A stretch of 64,000 bases of DNA from Ehretia macrophylla (Eukaryota; Streptophyta; Magnoliopsida; Boraginales; Ehretiaceae): the NCBI GenBank assembly GCA_037974665.1, contig CM075777.1, positions 10,873,001 to 10,937,000 of the forward strand, written 5' to 3'. Below the pieces are notes generated by a model, which was given only the letters and a program-made list of their open reading frames with translations, was not told the origin of the DNA and searched no databases. This document shows, piece by piece, positions 24,432-36,479 of the stretch (its first letter is position 1; every line of letters begins with the position of its first letter). The position numbers were made by a program, and so were the translations under genes.

Positions 24432-25084
24432 TGTTGAGAATCTTAGAATAAATCCCCTAACCCGGATAGTGCACATAAATAAGCGACACACCATGTTTAA
24501 CTTGGGTCACCAAACTTTGGCTACGTCCACAAAGTAATTTTACTATTACTCAATATTCATGACATTTTATGTGGATAAAGTCTAAACCCTCCTTACATAG
24601 CTTTATGTACGGAAAAGCCCAAAAACCCTCAATATATGAATATTCTCTCATTTACTCCCCGGAGTACATTGAATTTTTCGTCAAATTTTATAGAGTGACC
24701 TCGCAACGCTTACCTAGTTGTGGTTGGACCGAATCTACTCGTTCGATCCTAGATAAAGTAATCAGCTATACTGATTTTCGGGTCTACCTATCCCCGTAAA
24801 TGAATTACTACCCTAATTTATATACTATATTTTGAATTTCTCTCACTAATTCAAAAAACCCAATATGTCGGCCACACCTAATTGATCTCAATTTCTGGGA
24901 TAATTTTCTTCTCCCCTCAACCCTTCAATTTATAATGCTAATAAGGGGTTAGAGTTGGTTGCACAAGCACCGAAAGCAAAATGCTTTCGGTGCCCCTTTT
25001 CTATTTTTCAACAAATGAGGTACTACCTTATTTTTTCAACAAAAGAGGCGTTTCGTTTTGACCAAAAAGGGATATACCCAATCA
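24432..25084 (-). repeat. Array LTR copy f (653 bp)
   Basis: Starts TGTTGAGAATCTTAG and ends CCAATCA. Last LTR of the array at its right side. Confidence 0.8.
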
Positions 25085-25551
25085 ATTTCCCCCTTCAGAC
25101 CTTTTTGGGGACGAACAACTGTTTCATAGGCTTATCTCGACTCGCTTAATTAGCAACTCAAATGGCTCCCCCAAATTAGAACTTGAATATATAGTTGATA
25201 TCGTCTTCGTCTTGAAGGTCTACGGTCTGTCTTCTTTGATCCGAATAGCTTGTTCCCTCTGCTCGAACATCTTTCGCATTTTCTGCATCTTCCTCAACCT
25301 GGCCACTGCTGCTTGATGCATCATCAACCATCATTTAGATTTATCTCTCTCCAAGTTCTAATTTTCTTTCATGGGTCATACTTTTTCATCATAATTCGAT
25401 ATTTCACAAAGAATTTAGCAAAACGAACTATAAATTTGGATTCAGAACGTCAAAAAACCTTGGAGGATACTTGGTCAATAGTGAATAATACCATACGTAT
25501 GAATACTACCTTGATGAATAGTATCATATGAATAGTAACTTCAATGAATAG
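25085..25551 (-). repeat. Array internal segment f, truncated
   Basis: Follows the other internal segments up to the GAATAGTA repeat cluster, then breaks off abruptly near 25551 into unrelated sequence. The array therefore ends at a junction inside a unit, not at an LTR boundary. Confidence 0.75.
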
Positions 25552-26479
25552 TTCGTCCCTCTAGAAAAGTTTGATCTTACTAGCCTATGTGGGAGAACTT
25601 TTTCTGTTTTAACATCTTCGTAAGGTGGTAGAACAAGTTCAGTTTTCACTTGTCGGAAGCAAGTAATCTTTTTATTTCCTATCCCACTAGTCGAGAAAAG
25701 AAGTTCAACCATCCAAAGGCTTTATTATTGAGAAAGTAAAATGAGGTTATTCAGTAGCCATTGCAGGTTTCATGTCCCAAAGTGCACCCTTTCTATCTTG
25801 ACTTTCTCGATTTTCTTTTGTCTCTAATGGAGAACCTGTATCTTTCTGTTAGAGGCAATGGAAGTAATTCTCCACAACCGTCGGTTTAGATCTATCTCAG
25901 GTACGGTCACTGCACTCCAATCTCTTCCTCAGTTGGTACGCCTATGGTTCCTAAGGTTGTTGATGCTAAGAAAGATAAGAAAAACTAGAATATTTCTTCT
26001 CTAGTGTGAATGATATTGCTTCCTACATGTTCGAGTGAAATGGCTGGTGGTAATGATACGTGGTAAGGTCTTTTAGTTTCGTTAGAATATGTGATATCTT
26101 CTTTCTTGCTTGCTTATAGTTTCATATTAGGCTTAATTTTGTCCAATTAGATGATATCGGATTTTCTACTTATCTGAAACTCTGGCTTTCTAAATTGAAA
26201 AAAGTCAGGCCAATTCCAAAGGTGAAAGAAAAGCTTTGGTATTTAATATGTAAGTAAAGAGGTTTTCTTATCTTGGAATCTTAGACATAATCAACAAGAG
26301 AATGAGCTAAAGCAAAGGCCGAGGCTAGAATAGGGGATGGTTGAAAGGTTACTCTTTTACAATTCAGAAAAAAGTTCAAAGCCCCTTCAAAACGCACCAC
26401 TGGATCAAGGGACTACTTGCCTGAAGAGCCTAGCTTAACCCAGCCCAACCACTCTTTCGAGTGCTACATTGAAGAAATG
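25552..26479. other. Unassigned segment of different texture, possibly organelle-derived
   Basis: From the junction with array unit f to the start of the Copia relic the sequence is less AT-biased and lacks the repeats seen on either side. It contains stretches such as GGATCAAGGGACTACTTGCC that recall plant mitochondrial spacer DNA. No rRNA, tRNA or protein gene is recognised. The mitochondrial idea rests on composition only. Confidence 0.3.
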
Positions 26480-26689
26480 ACCTTTCGGTATGCCTCATTA
26501 AAACTTTACTAGGAAAAAAACCCAGTAGGAAAAAAATCCCAATGAAGGAAAAAGAGTACAATATTCTTATTATACACTTTACACTGCCTCATTAAAAACC
26601 TTGCCAGAAAAATCCAGTGGAACAAAACCTAGGAGAAAGGAAAAAGAGTACAGTGCGTATTTATCTCCCCTTCATGTTGGCATATCAAG

Positions 26690-26800
26690 AATGATTGCTG
26701 ACTTCACGCATGCTAATCTTGTGAAATAATTTTTCAAATATTGTGGTAGATAATGTCTTCGTGAATAAACGTACTAAGTTGCCACTTGAGTAAATTTGAT
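26690..26800 (-). pseudogene. Copia pol C-terminal (RNase H tail) fragment
   Basis: Minus-strand translation reads SSGNLVRLFTKTLSTTIFEK then LFHKISMREV, equivalent to the family tail NLADLFTKALPT..FEKLVHKIGM. It is followed directly by the purine tract, as expected at the 3' end of a Copia internal region. Confidence 0.7.
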
Positions 26801-28854
26801 AATCATCCATTTAGGTTTCCTTTCGGAAGTACTTGCATGGAATAGAACTTTGGGGTGATATGATTGAGTCTATCACCTTAGTATAGTCCTCTTTACATAA
26901 AAATCACGTAGTATCATTAACTCATAAAGTACAATTACATCAGCATACTATGAGGAGGTAACAACAGTAATTGGCTTTGAAAAACATAAATATGTAGAAG
27001 TACTACCATATGAGAATAAACATTTTACTTTTGATGACTCAAACGAAAGCTCATAATTTTCATACCCAATCAACCTTGATCATGAGTGCCTTCATGATAA
27101 TTTATTTAAAAATAATAACGAAATATATATTTAGCACCTTGATGCACTTTTATTGGTGTTATATATGTCTTGCTAATAAAATAAGATAGAATTGTGTCTA
27201 AACACTTGCGATTTAGCAAGATACACCAATTTTATCGAGCTATGGTACTTCAGGACCATAAGTTTTCCTTTTTTTCTTAAAGATAAAAAAGGCATCTTTG
27301 ATATCGAGGATCAAACTATTAGGGCACTCAAATTATGAGCTTTATTACTTCAATACTTTCTCTTTATAAGTTGATTGATGGACAACATTCCATCTAATAA
27401 ATGCTCGAACTTCAGGTCAAGACAAAATTTAATTCTCCAAAAATCTTTCATCATCTAGTTGGTATAAATATATCAATTTTCTTATGAGAGCTCTTTAGGA
27501 GTCCCTTTTATATTAAAAATCTCTAACATATGGACTATTGAGAAATTAACATATCCTTTCATTATATTATTTGTACTAAGGCAATGTATCACATTCTTCA
27601 AGAATGTTTTCATCTATATAAATATTTTTGTAATTTAATATCATTTTCTCTAAGGATTTATGTTTCAAGTATTTTCAATTCTTCATGGACTTTTATATCA
27701 CATGATCCATAAGGGTATATTATTACTACATTTATAAGACACATGAAGTCATTTTAGAAATTTTCAAGCTCATAAATATAATTGCATTCACCACAAGAGA
27801 ATATATATTTTTATAATTTAATTTCAAAGTGTAACCAAATAGCGCACTAGTTTATTCTCTGTTTATGTTGTCCAATTTAACCAATTTAAGGGCTAGTCAA
27901 CTGATGGCAGATTTCTTGAACTATCTAATCAATATGGGATTACTTAATTATTCTCCCCTTCAATCCCATACACAAGGTGTCTTGACCTCCATGGTCAAAA
28001 AATTTTACATTTTCTATGTGAATTTGATTATACCTGGATTGTGTATTTCTATTTTGGCCAATAATTTCTATGTCAACATTCTTGAACGGACTTCTATTCA
28101 AGATCCTCGCTTTTAAAGATAAGATTAGTAGCTATTATATATTCAAATATTTTATTATGACCAATTTTTCATTTTCGGTTCCATTCTTTTTCAATACGAT
28201 ACAATTGAGTGAGATCTCTTTATTCTTAATATTTTTGATATGCATTTCATATTCAGGTACCTGATACTCTCTTGAAGTAAATTTTTCTCATTTATTTTTT
28301 TACTTATTTTTATCAAACACTTTCAATATGCCAACTTGATTTATTTTGCTCCTTTTTTTCTTTGGAACCGATAGTTCTACCACGCTTCAGGCGTGTAATA
28401 TTCTCATTTCAATAACATTACAATTCAAATAGGAGCATTTAAAGCTAGTATTGTGACTCATACACTTTTTCTAAATCTAAATGCATCTTTGCAATTTCTT
28501 TGCAAATAATAATTTTCAGAACAACCTAGTTCATATTGATTATACGAGGATCACTAATTTGATGCATTTCAAACAAATTCTTATTTGTCCAGCTTTTTTT
28601 TCCCCTGATGCTGGGAGCTTTATTTTAACAATTAACAATAAATGCTATAAAAATAACTCTAGTCAATGATTTAAAATATTTATTAATTAACGGAGATTCA
28701 AATATAAGTTCCCTATTTTTTTTCTGTAAACTCATCTTTGTGCACTGTGGTGGAATATTGTAACATATATTAAGCACTCATATTTTCTGAGATGAGATAT
28801 TTTGTTTGTTGACCAACGAAGAGTATTTATGATAAACAGTTAGTCTAAATGCTG

Positions 28855-29058
28855 TCATATATGATATAATATGTCCCCAAGCAAAATTAGGCAACCTTGT
28901 AAGTGATGGTCTAGCAATCGATACAAGCAATTATAAAAGATTTTGCTATATCCATATATATCCCCTTGAATTCGTTCTAGAAATATATACGCTTCAATAT
29001 CAACTTTATTTGAGAATTGCCTTATATAATTATTTTTCTTTGGGAACAAGCTGCACAT
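28855..29058 (-). pseudogene. Copia integrase-region fragment
   Basis: A 67-codon minus-strand frame containing FSNKVDIEAYIFLERIQGDI, matching the Copia GAG-pre-integrase to integrase transition (FLERIQGDICGPI in intact relatives). The frame then shifts into unrelated residues, consistent with indels in a dead element. Confidence 0.6.
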
Positions 29059-29110
29059 AAAAATTACTTATAAAAGAATCTTATGATTCTTTAATAGGAG
29101 TTTATGTCAA

Positions 29111-30893
29111 ATTTCAAAAAAAAATCTCATTGATTTTACACCCGTATGACCTATGTGATCATGCCATGAAATAAACAGTTCTTGAATCAAATAACATCTG
29201 GTTATTTAGAATATTGGAGTCTACTAGACTCATATAAACCAGAAGATAATGGTGGCAATTTTCTCATGGTATGCCTTTTGTTAGAGATAAACGACATAAT
29301 ATAGAGATATTCTTCATTTCTTTCATATGTGGTCTCAATATGAGGACCATTAAAACATATCTCTCTAAAATATAGTAGACGCTCTATGATCTAATACAAA
29401 CATTGCTTATCTTCAATTATGTCTATTCAAAAAATATAATATAAGGTTTTAGAAATATTCAATAGTTTACAAAGATTCTTCAGGAACCTTCAATCGAATG
29501 TTCAGTAAATCCATGTTTCTTTAAAATAATAAATAAAGTGGCATATACACAAATATTAAATTCATACATTTAAAACATGATACTCGAGATGAACTCTTCT
29601 TCATAGTAAGGGAAAGGATAAGACATTAAAGTCAAAAAATAACATAATACTAATTGCCACTATATGATGCTCTTGATCATGTTAAGAGCAAAACGAATGT
29701 CTAAAAATTAGTTTGTGGTGTTAATATAATATCATTCTAATGTAAATTATACAATAAGAATAATGAAAACACCAATAGATAGTACACTTGCAATATGTAT
29801 GCAACTAGAAACTCATATGCATGTACCATATGTTATATCAAGCATCATATATAATTGGAGTAAAGTCAAATAGTTTGTATTATATATGCCAAAAGTATTA
29901 TGCAAGTATACCAAATTTTTATTTTAATGACAGCATATATAAATGAATTATCATTCATCTTGAGAAGACGTGTAATTAAAGAATATATCTAATGCATTAC
30001 ATGAGTCAACTTTTCAATTTTATTTATCGTATTTCTTAAAAAATAAACAAAAGTCATATAGATATTAAACAATAATAAATATAAAGAGTGCCTATTTATA
30101 ATGACAATATAACTTGTTAATAAATATAAAGAGTGCCTATTTATAATGACAATATAACTTGTTCTCCAAGTAATTTCTACAAGGCCTTTGTCTTCTTGGG
30201 CTTGGTTTTAGACCATAATCAATAATAACTTTTATAGTCCATGAATATCCATTTCTGCAATAATAATTTCATAACAAACAAAATATAGACCCTATATTTT
30301 TTCTCATTCATTCAGCAATAATAATATTTTAGTCCTTTAGGATGATAAACCCAAAATGTGATTATTGGAGCGATCCCCTTGAAAAGATAAATCTATCATC
30401 TTTCTTTTTTTCCTTTGACCTTAACCCTAATTCCTAACTTTTACCACATAAACTTAATTCACAAACCCAAAACCTCATTCCTAAATTCAAAATCTTAGCT
30501 TCTTAACAAAGTGCATTTGTACCGTATGCCAGCTAATTTCAGTTGTTGGCCACAATCTCTATTTTACCAAATCAATATAACTGCACATTGGAGACAATAA
30601 TACATAATACATTAAATTAAATTAAAATCAATTATAAGATAAGACATTAAATTAGAATGATACACAAACCTTAAATACCATAAATTAAAAAGCTATAATA
30701 CAATGATACACAAATCCTAAATTATAACAATGGATTAAATTAAAAAGCAATAATACATAAACCCTAAATAAAGTAAATTAAAAAAACTATAGTAAATAGA
30801 AAAAGAAATACCAAAAAAGGAAATATAGCAAATTAAAAAGAATTACAGTAAATAAAAAAGTAAAAAAAAAAAATTACTAACTAAAACTGTATA
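29111..30893. other. AT-rich intergenic DNA, probably upstream Copia remains
   Basis: Strongly AT-rich with no persuasive reading frame. By position it could include the gag and 5' LTR of the decayed Copia element, but I find no diagnostic motif. Contains one short tandem duplication (30074-30163). Confidence 0.4.
30074..30163. repeat. Two perfect tandem copies of a 45-bp unit
   Basis: The unit starting AATAAATATAAAGAGTGCC is repeated immediately with no visible difference, indicating a recent local duplication (or an assembly effect). Confidence 0.8.
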
Positions 30894-33800
30894 TGTAACG
30901 CCTGGGAATTTCATTACATATTTTGAGATAATTGTTGCATATCTTTTGTGCATTTTATGTGCATTTCTTGTCTTCTTTAATTGTTTTACTATTAGGCACT
31001 ATTCATAAGATTTTTGACCATCTCAAATGTTCGATTTTATATTTTTCTTAGGTCACATTGTGATACCCCGAACCTAGCATGTATTTAATAGCATTTAAAG
31101 TTCATTTAAATTTTATTTTATTGACCTTTCACCTTCTTTGATCAAACTAGTTGACTTTTCATCTACATTAACTAACTAGGACAAGGTGGAAAATTTTAAA
31201 ATGTTTAATGAATGGCAAACTTGGGATTAGAAACAAATGCAAGGTTAAGTTAGTCAAATTTTGGGTCAATTTTAGGATTAAATCTGAACCAATTGGGAAA
31301 GGTCTACGAGTCTAGTTTATAGAGCTTCAAACTGTTCGTGAATTGGAGTTTTTTAGAAGAAGTTATGGCTATTTTCGTAACATGTCGCAAAACTGTCTTT
31401 TTACACAGAAATTTACATTTTGTTTGACCATTGCTTTGACTTTCACTTAAGCTTATAAAACAAAAAAAAGCACGAAAATCAGCCATTTTCTTCTTCATTT
31501 TAGCCAAGAGCTTCAACCAACAAGCATAGTAAACCCTTCCACATTTTAGCTAATATCTTGAGTTTGGAGTGGAGCCAAGGTGCAATTCCAGCATTTTTGA
31601 GTTCGTGGTGATGTGTAGCATCTTTCTAGCGGTTTATTTTCCGTTTATATTGCAAAAAAATGTAAGGACATTTTCTAACCCATTCTTCAAAAGTCATTAT
31701 TTATGTTAGATATTGCTAAATCTATACTTAATACTTGTTATTTAGATGCTAGAGAACATATTTCTTGTTTTATAGCTTGTGTAGAGTTGATTTTAGTTGT
31801 AGTTAATGCTTTGCTAGACGTGATTATAAATGTAGACAAGATGTTTGTTTAATGTTCTAAGTGAAGTATAGGGATGTATTACATGCTAGATTAATGCCCA
31901 TAGATAGCTCAAATGCAAGAAAACATCAAGAGAATTCAAGTATGCAAAATGTAAATTTCAAAATAGTGCACTGTCCCTGTCTTTCGAAGCTCTTTTGATA
32001 TAGTAAACGTGCTTGCAAAATTAACAAAATTTTCACAACAGCTAGATTAGGCAGTTTTGAACAAATGTTGATTTCTAGAGCTAAAGCTAATTCTAACGTT
32101 TTGACCCTCTGATTTAAGCATTTCAGAAATGTGTCTGAAAATCACTGGTGCAGGGGCAGTTGTGCAATTACACGAAAAATGATGTAACTCATGGAATTTA
32201 ACTCAGAATTAGGCACCGTTTGATTCTAAAGTTATCTACATTCGAAGAGCTAGGTTTTTATGTAAAAACCAGAAAGTTTGGAGATCAATAGCATAGGTAA
32301 CTGAATTGATTAAGTTAAGTTTCTATTGGAGGAATTGAAAAATATCTTAGTTGAATTATTATGTGATATTGTTAATCGGGATTACTAAGTGGTTATCAAT
32401 GGTATTGAATTGTTTTGCATATCTATCTTGTTCGTTGGTGTTCATAGGTTCCAAGAACATTCTTTTGCAAGTTTTATAAGTTTGTATGATTAATTTCATG
32501 TTAGATCAAAGTTTGTTAGCATTAGTTGAAATTGAAGACTAAGTGTTTGTTTAATTGTTTGAATGATGTGTAGAATGGTAGATTTAGGCTATATATGACT
32601 TATGAAAAAGTGAACAATCAAGAAATTCAAGAATCTTGCTTAGTTGAAGATTGACCCCGTTATGCCTTTTTGGAACACTTGAGATTTTAATGAAGAGTTA
32701 GGCTTAAAAAAATTGTTGTTGGTAGTCTTTTAAGGAGTTTTTGATCTCTAGAATGTCATGTTCAATAATTGGACAAGTTAAAGTTAACTACCTAGTTGAT
32801 TTAGTTAAGGGTTTTTGTGAATTCAAGGTGTTTTGAAGCTAAGGTGTTTAATAGCCATTGAATTTAGTCTAATTTGTATGTTGTAGAGATAACGAATGTT
32901 TAAGGGTACATATTGTGATTTATGTTCGTATAGTTAATATCATTTAAAAGTCATGGAATGTTCTAGAGTCATAAGAATGTTATTGCTTATCTAAGATAAA
33001 TTTGAACCATATAAGTAATAAATGTCTTCAAGCATGTTAATTAGTTTCTGTATAATGCTTGAGTGTAAAGTGTTGAATGCCTTGTGAATATATTTCAAAC
33101 TTGCAAGTTGCTAACTATGCCATAATTAATATAGCTTGTATGTACCTTGGATCTTTCGTGGAACTCGGGCTCAGTTATGAGGTTGGCTAAATTCTTGCAT
33201 ATTTGGCGTCTAGAGGTGAGGGAGTTTTAACCCTTTTGTGATCTTAGTTATTTCATTATTTTAGATTATATGATTTAGCTAATTGATAAAGTTACATATA
33301 CCGTTTATTTGTTTTCTCGTGGTTACTCATGTTTGTTTGATATTATCTCATGAATTCTTGAATTCGTGTCGGGTTGCGCAACCTTTTCGGACATAGTAGC
33401 GTCGAGAAAAATGGGCTGCATCGGGCTTGCCGTACTCCCTCGACTACCATGGTTCCTATTCCCTTTCTCGCTGAGTATACTTCACTATTCCAGAGACGTG
33501 GTTCACTTGCCGGGTATATGGACCTACCTCAGGAGAAAGGGTCGTAGGATCAGGGTACATCCGGAGTACCCCAACTTGGAGGAGTAAGGGTTTGTCGACA
33601 CTTGTGTGAAGTTCGTGGTTCATGGTACAAGATTGAAGAATTGAAGTGGAACCGTATCCTTTTAATATGTGGTTAAGTACTTGTTTACTTGGTTGTATTA
33701 TTTGGTGTTAGAAATGCCATTATTCTGTTTCATATCATGTTGCACGCCCCGGTATGTTGCATCACCTCCCTCACTGGGTAAATTTGGTTACTCATTCCTC

Positions 33801-34284
33801 GTTTTAACGTGTTACAGGTGCAGTTAGAACAACTACCTTGAGTGTTGTGTTGCTGGTTACTTATCTTGCTGAGGTTGAATTCCTTTGAAGACGTGTATTA
33901 TTATATTATGTCTTATTTTGATACCTTTGAGGTCTTGTATGTATTAATGATAAATTTTGTGGGTTGTAATTAAAGCTGTAGTCTTGAATAATTAGTGGCT
34001 TAGTTGGCTAATAGCTAAAGATAGACTTTATTGTCTTTTGATTGCATGCTCGTGTGGTTATATTTTTTTGTCTAAGGCTCGGATGACATTGAGACTGGGA
34101 AAGTGGGATAGTTAGAGTTGGGGTGTTGTATTGTGGTTATACTTACTGCTTGTAGGTTTTTGATTAGTCCTATAAATAGGGAAAACTCTGTCCGTTTTCC
34201 CTAATTTTGTGACCAGGTTGGAATGAGGTTGCAATTAGCATGGCTATTAGAGCCTCTGGTCTCGTGAGGGATTGGGGCATTACA
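30894..34284 (+). mobile_element. Chimeric long Ty3/gypsy-type LTR (3.4 kb)
   Basis: Starts TGTAACGCCTGGGAATTTC and ends GGGGCATTACA. A second LTR-like start, TGTGATACCCCGAACC, occurs at 31059, immediately after TTCTTAGGTCACAT, a word also present in the 3' LTR at 14842. Flanks are GTATA on the left and ATATA on the right: a 5-bp duplication with one mismatch for the outer span, but no match for the inner one. The 3' half carries the same conserved blocks as the other long LTRs (GCATCGGGCTTGCC near 33418, CCTCACTGGGTAA near 33767). No internal region or pol domain follows. Confidence 0.7.
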
Positions 34285-34445
34285 ATATATATATATACTT
34301 ATTTTATATACATATGTGTACATAAAATAAACAATAAAAATAAATATTTAACCTATGTGTGGCGGCGGCAGAGATGTAGATGGAGGTGGATATATAATCG
34401 TGGGGAGAGGGAAATGAAAAAAGGTAAAAATTGTAACTTTTGCGA

Positions 34446-35220
34446 CACTGTGAAAAAAAAATTATCGGGCTAGGTGATGGTTATTCAGACCATTGCCTAG
34501 ACCCTATCAATCTTTTAAAATTAATAAGCATCGTCGCTAAACCTTCACCAATGGCGAAAACTTAGCAACGGCTATCGAGCCATTAGCAATATAATTAAAA
34601 ATTCAAAAGACCACAGCTAAGTTATCGCCAATAAACGATAGATTAATGACGGCTGCTACATTTAAGAGCGGTATAATTGAAAATTCAAAAGACCATCGCC
34701 AAGTTGTCACCGTTGTGCGATAGATTAGCGAAGACTACTATATTCAAGAGTGGAATTTTTTATGTTATCTCTACTCTAATTTGTCACAAATATGTGACGA
34801 CTTGATGAAGACCTTTCAATTTATTCTATAAAATGTGAAACCATCACAAATGTGTTGCTAATTAGTGATAACTTTGCGACAATTCAAAAACTGACCTATG
34901 GTAGCCTTCTTTATTTTGCCGATGTTGCCAATTCGTCATTGATATACGAGAACTCAATGACGGCTTTTTCATGTTAAAGCGGGAAATTAGTTGTTGTCGC
35001 AAACTCATTGCCACTTGGGGATGAATTAATGACGACTAGTAATTGCCGTCGCTATTTGGTCATTATTGGTCGTCACTAATTCGTCGCGTATTGGACACTA
35101 TTTTTGGCACCAAATTTTGCCGCCAAAGGTCATCACCATACGTCGCTTGTTCATAACTATAGGTGACGATTTGTAGGTCAGCTCTAGGTAGCCGTCACCT
35201 ATTACAATTTTCTTGTCGTG
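34446..35220. mobile_element. Miniature CACTA-like element
   Basis: The right end read on the minus strand is CACGACAAGAAAATTGTAAT, followed by AGGTGACGGCTACC. The left end is CACTGTGAAAAAAAAATTAT followed by CGGGCTAGGTGATGG. The ends match imperfectly and both carry a CAC start, an A-run and an AGGTGA(C/T)GG block. The interior is full of short CGTCGC, GACGGC and TCGCCA words in both orientations, like CACTA subterminal repeats with no coding middle. Three-base target duplications are not clear, so exact ends are approximate. Confidence 0.6.
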
Positions 35221-35685
35221 ATTCGACAATTCCGCTTTGTTGACAGTTCCCCAATCACTTCCTTGGCCAGTAAGATAACTCATAGGAATTTAAAATTTTA
35301 TTTTTTGGAAAAATATTAAAAATTAGTGGATGTTGTCCACGTTTTGCAAAAAAAGTATAGGGAATTTATTATTAAGACAATGATATATCATATTAAAAAA
35401 ATGTTTGACATTCATACAAACAAATTTTACTAAATTAACATGCTTTGTGTAATTTTCCAAAAAAAAAAAAGAATTTTGTAATTTTGATTTGTTGAATGTT
35501 GGATCATTGAAGTAGGTGTTGCTATAGCATCTATGACCCAAAAAAAAAAAAAAGAGCTATAGCATCTTGTAATGGAAAATTTTGAAAATTGAATTAGAAT
35601 AATATAATTTGGATTTTTTTTGGTCAAATTTATTCTGATTTGTGATGGCGGTGCTTTTCCAAAGATGGCATTGGAGTTGCTGGCG

Positions 35686-35946
35686 ATATGTATCCCAGGA
35701 GGGATTTTGTTCTTTTTTTGGCAAGTATCCTTGGAGGGATTTGAAGTACTGATTGTACTGGTTTGGACTCATTGATCAATTATTGCTTGGCAGATGTGTA
35801 TCCTATAGGAGGGATTTGAAGTTACTGATTGTACTGGTTTGGACTCATTGATCAATTATTGGTTGGTAAATGGTTGATGTCTATACTATGCGAGGGATTC
35901 GAAGTTAGTTGATTGTTCTGGTTTGGACTCCTTGATTAATTATTAA
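35686..35946. repeat. Tandem repeat, three to four copies of a 75-83 bp unit
   Basis: The unit core GAGGGATTTGAAGT, then GATTGTACTGGTTTGGACTC and ATTGATCAATTATT, starts near 35734, 35809 and 35892. A partial copy begins near 35698. The third copy is the most diverged. Confidence 0.75.
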
Positions 35947-36479
35947 TTAATAATTGGGATCCGGACAAATGATTGATTGGATCTAATATCTAGACAAATG
36001 ATCAATTATTGTGTATATTATCTGTCTTTCACTTCTCTTAAAATATCTAGATTAAAAAAACAAACTTTTCATTGTTTAGTATTATATATGTATATCCAAG
36101 GACGGAAAATTCAGCAGTTTATCATCTGTTTTTCACATCCACACCTATATCTTTTTTTTGTTGTCACGTACTCCCTTCAACTATTTCACAATGCGTCAAT
36201 ACAGTCATCGATAATTACACACGAAAAATTCTTCTATGAGGCATATGGTAAATTTATCACAGTCACATATTAAGTTATTATTTCATAAAACTAATCCACA
36301 TTAATCTGTATCGTACATATATATTATATCAGAATGTCTGAAATTTTTTTTTTATTAATTTAGACTTACAGAGTTTTAAATAAATTACTATGATATTTCC
36401 ACTTATAATAATTAGTTAACATTTATCAATTAATTAAATTACTTTTTATCTATGTAAACGTGATAAATCTCATAAAAGA

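Larger units (their letters stand above)
4326..25551 (-). mobile_element. Tandem array of a short non-autonomous LTR retroelement (about six units)
   Basis: An LTR and a non-coding internal segment alternate head to tail. Starts of the form TGTT(G/A)(A/G)GAATTTTAGA recur at 9075, 10993, 18240, 20126 and 24432, with an earlier LTR truncated by the CACTA element at 4326. Once later insertions are removed, the spacing is about 1.9-2.0 kb. Read on the minus strand, each LTR ends ...CTCAACA and is followed after AG by TG(A/G)TATCAGAGC, the plant initiator-Met-tRNA primer-binding site. Most internal parts end in a purine tract such as GAAGGGGGAGATTGATGGGG, giving LTR ends TGATGG...CAACA. No gag or pol reading frame is present. 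Copies differ by many substitutions, so the array is old. It probably grew by unequal LTR recombination. Confidence 0.85.
26480..29110 (-). mobile_element. Decayed Ty1/Copia retrotransposon, minus orientation
   Basis: Three landmarks read in order on the minus strand: an integrase piece with FLERIQGDI (near 28950-29000), a linker piece LKRGRTIGSKEK (near 28355-28395), and a pol C-terminus NLVRLFTKTLSTTIFEKLF (near 26715-26775). A purine tract, GAAGGGGAGATAA, follows near 26660. The plus-strand block GCCTCATTAAAAACCTTGCC with AGGAAAAAGAGTACAGTGCG just left of that tract is typical of this LTR type and occurs twice (26490-26570 and 26586-26660). Frames are broken throughout, so the element is dead. 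The 5' end is not resolved. Confidence 0.75.

Noticed and set aside
35323..35772. Overlapping minus-strand frames of 65-72 codons
   Set aside because: Phe/Asn/Lys-rich translations of AT-rich and tandem-repeat DNA, no motifs.
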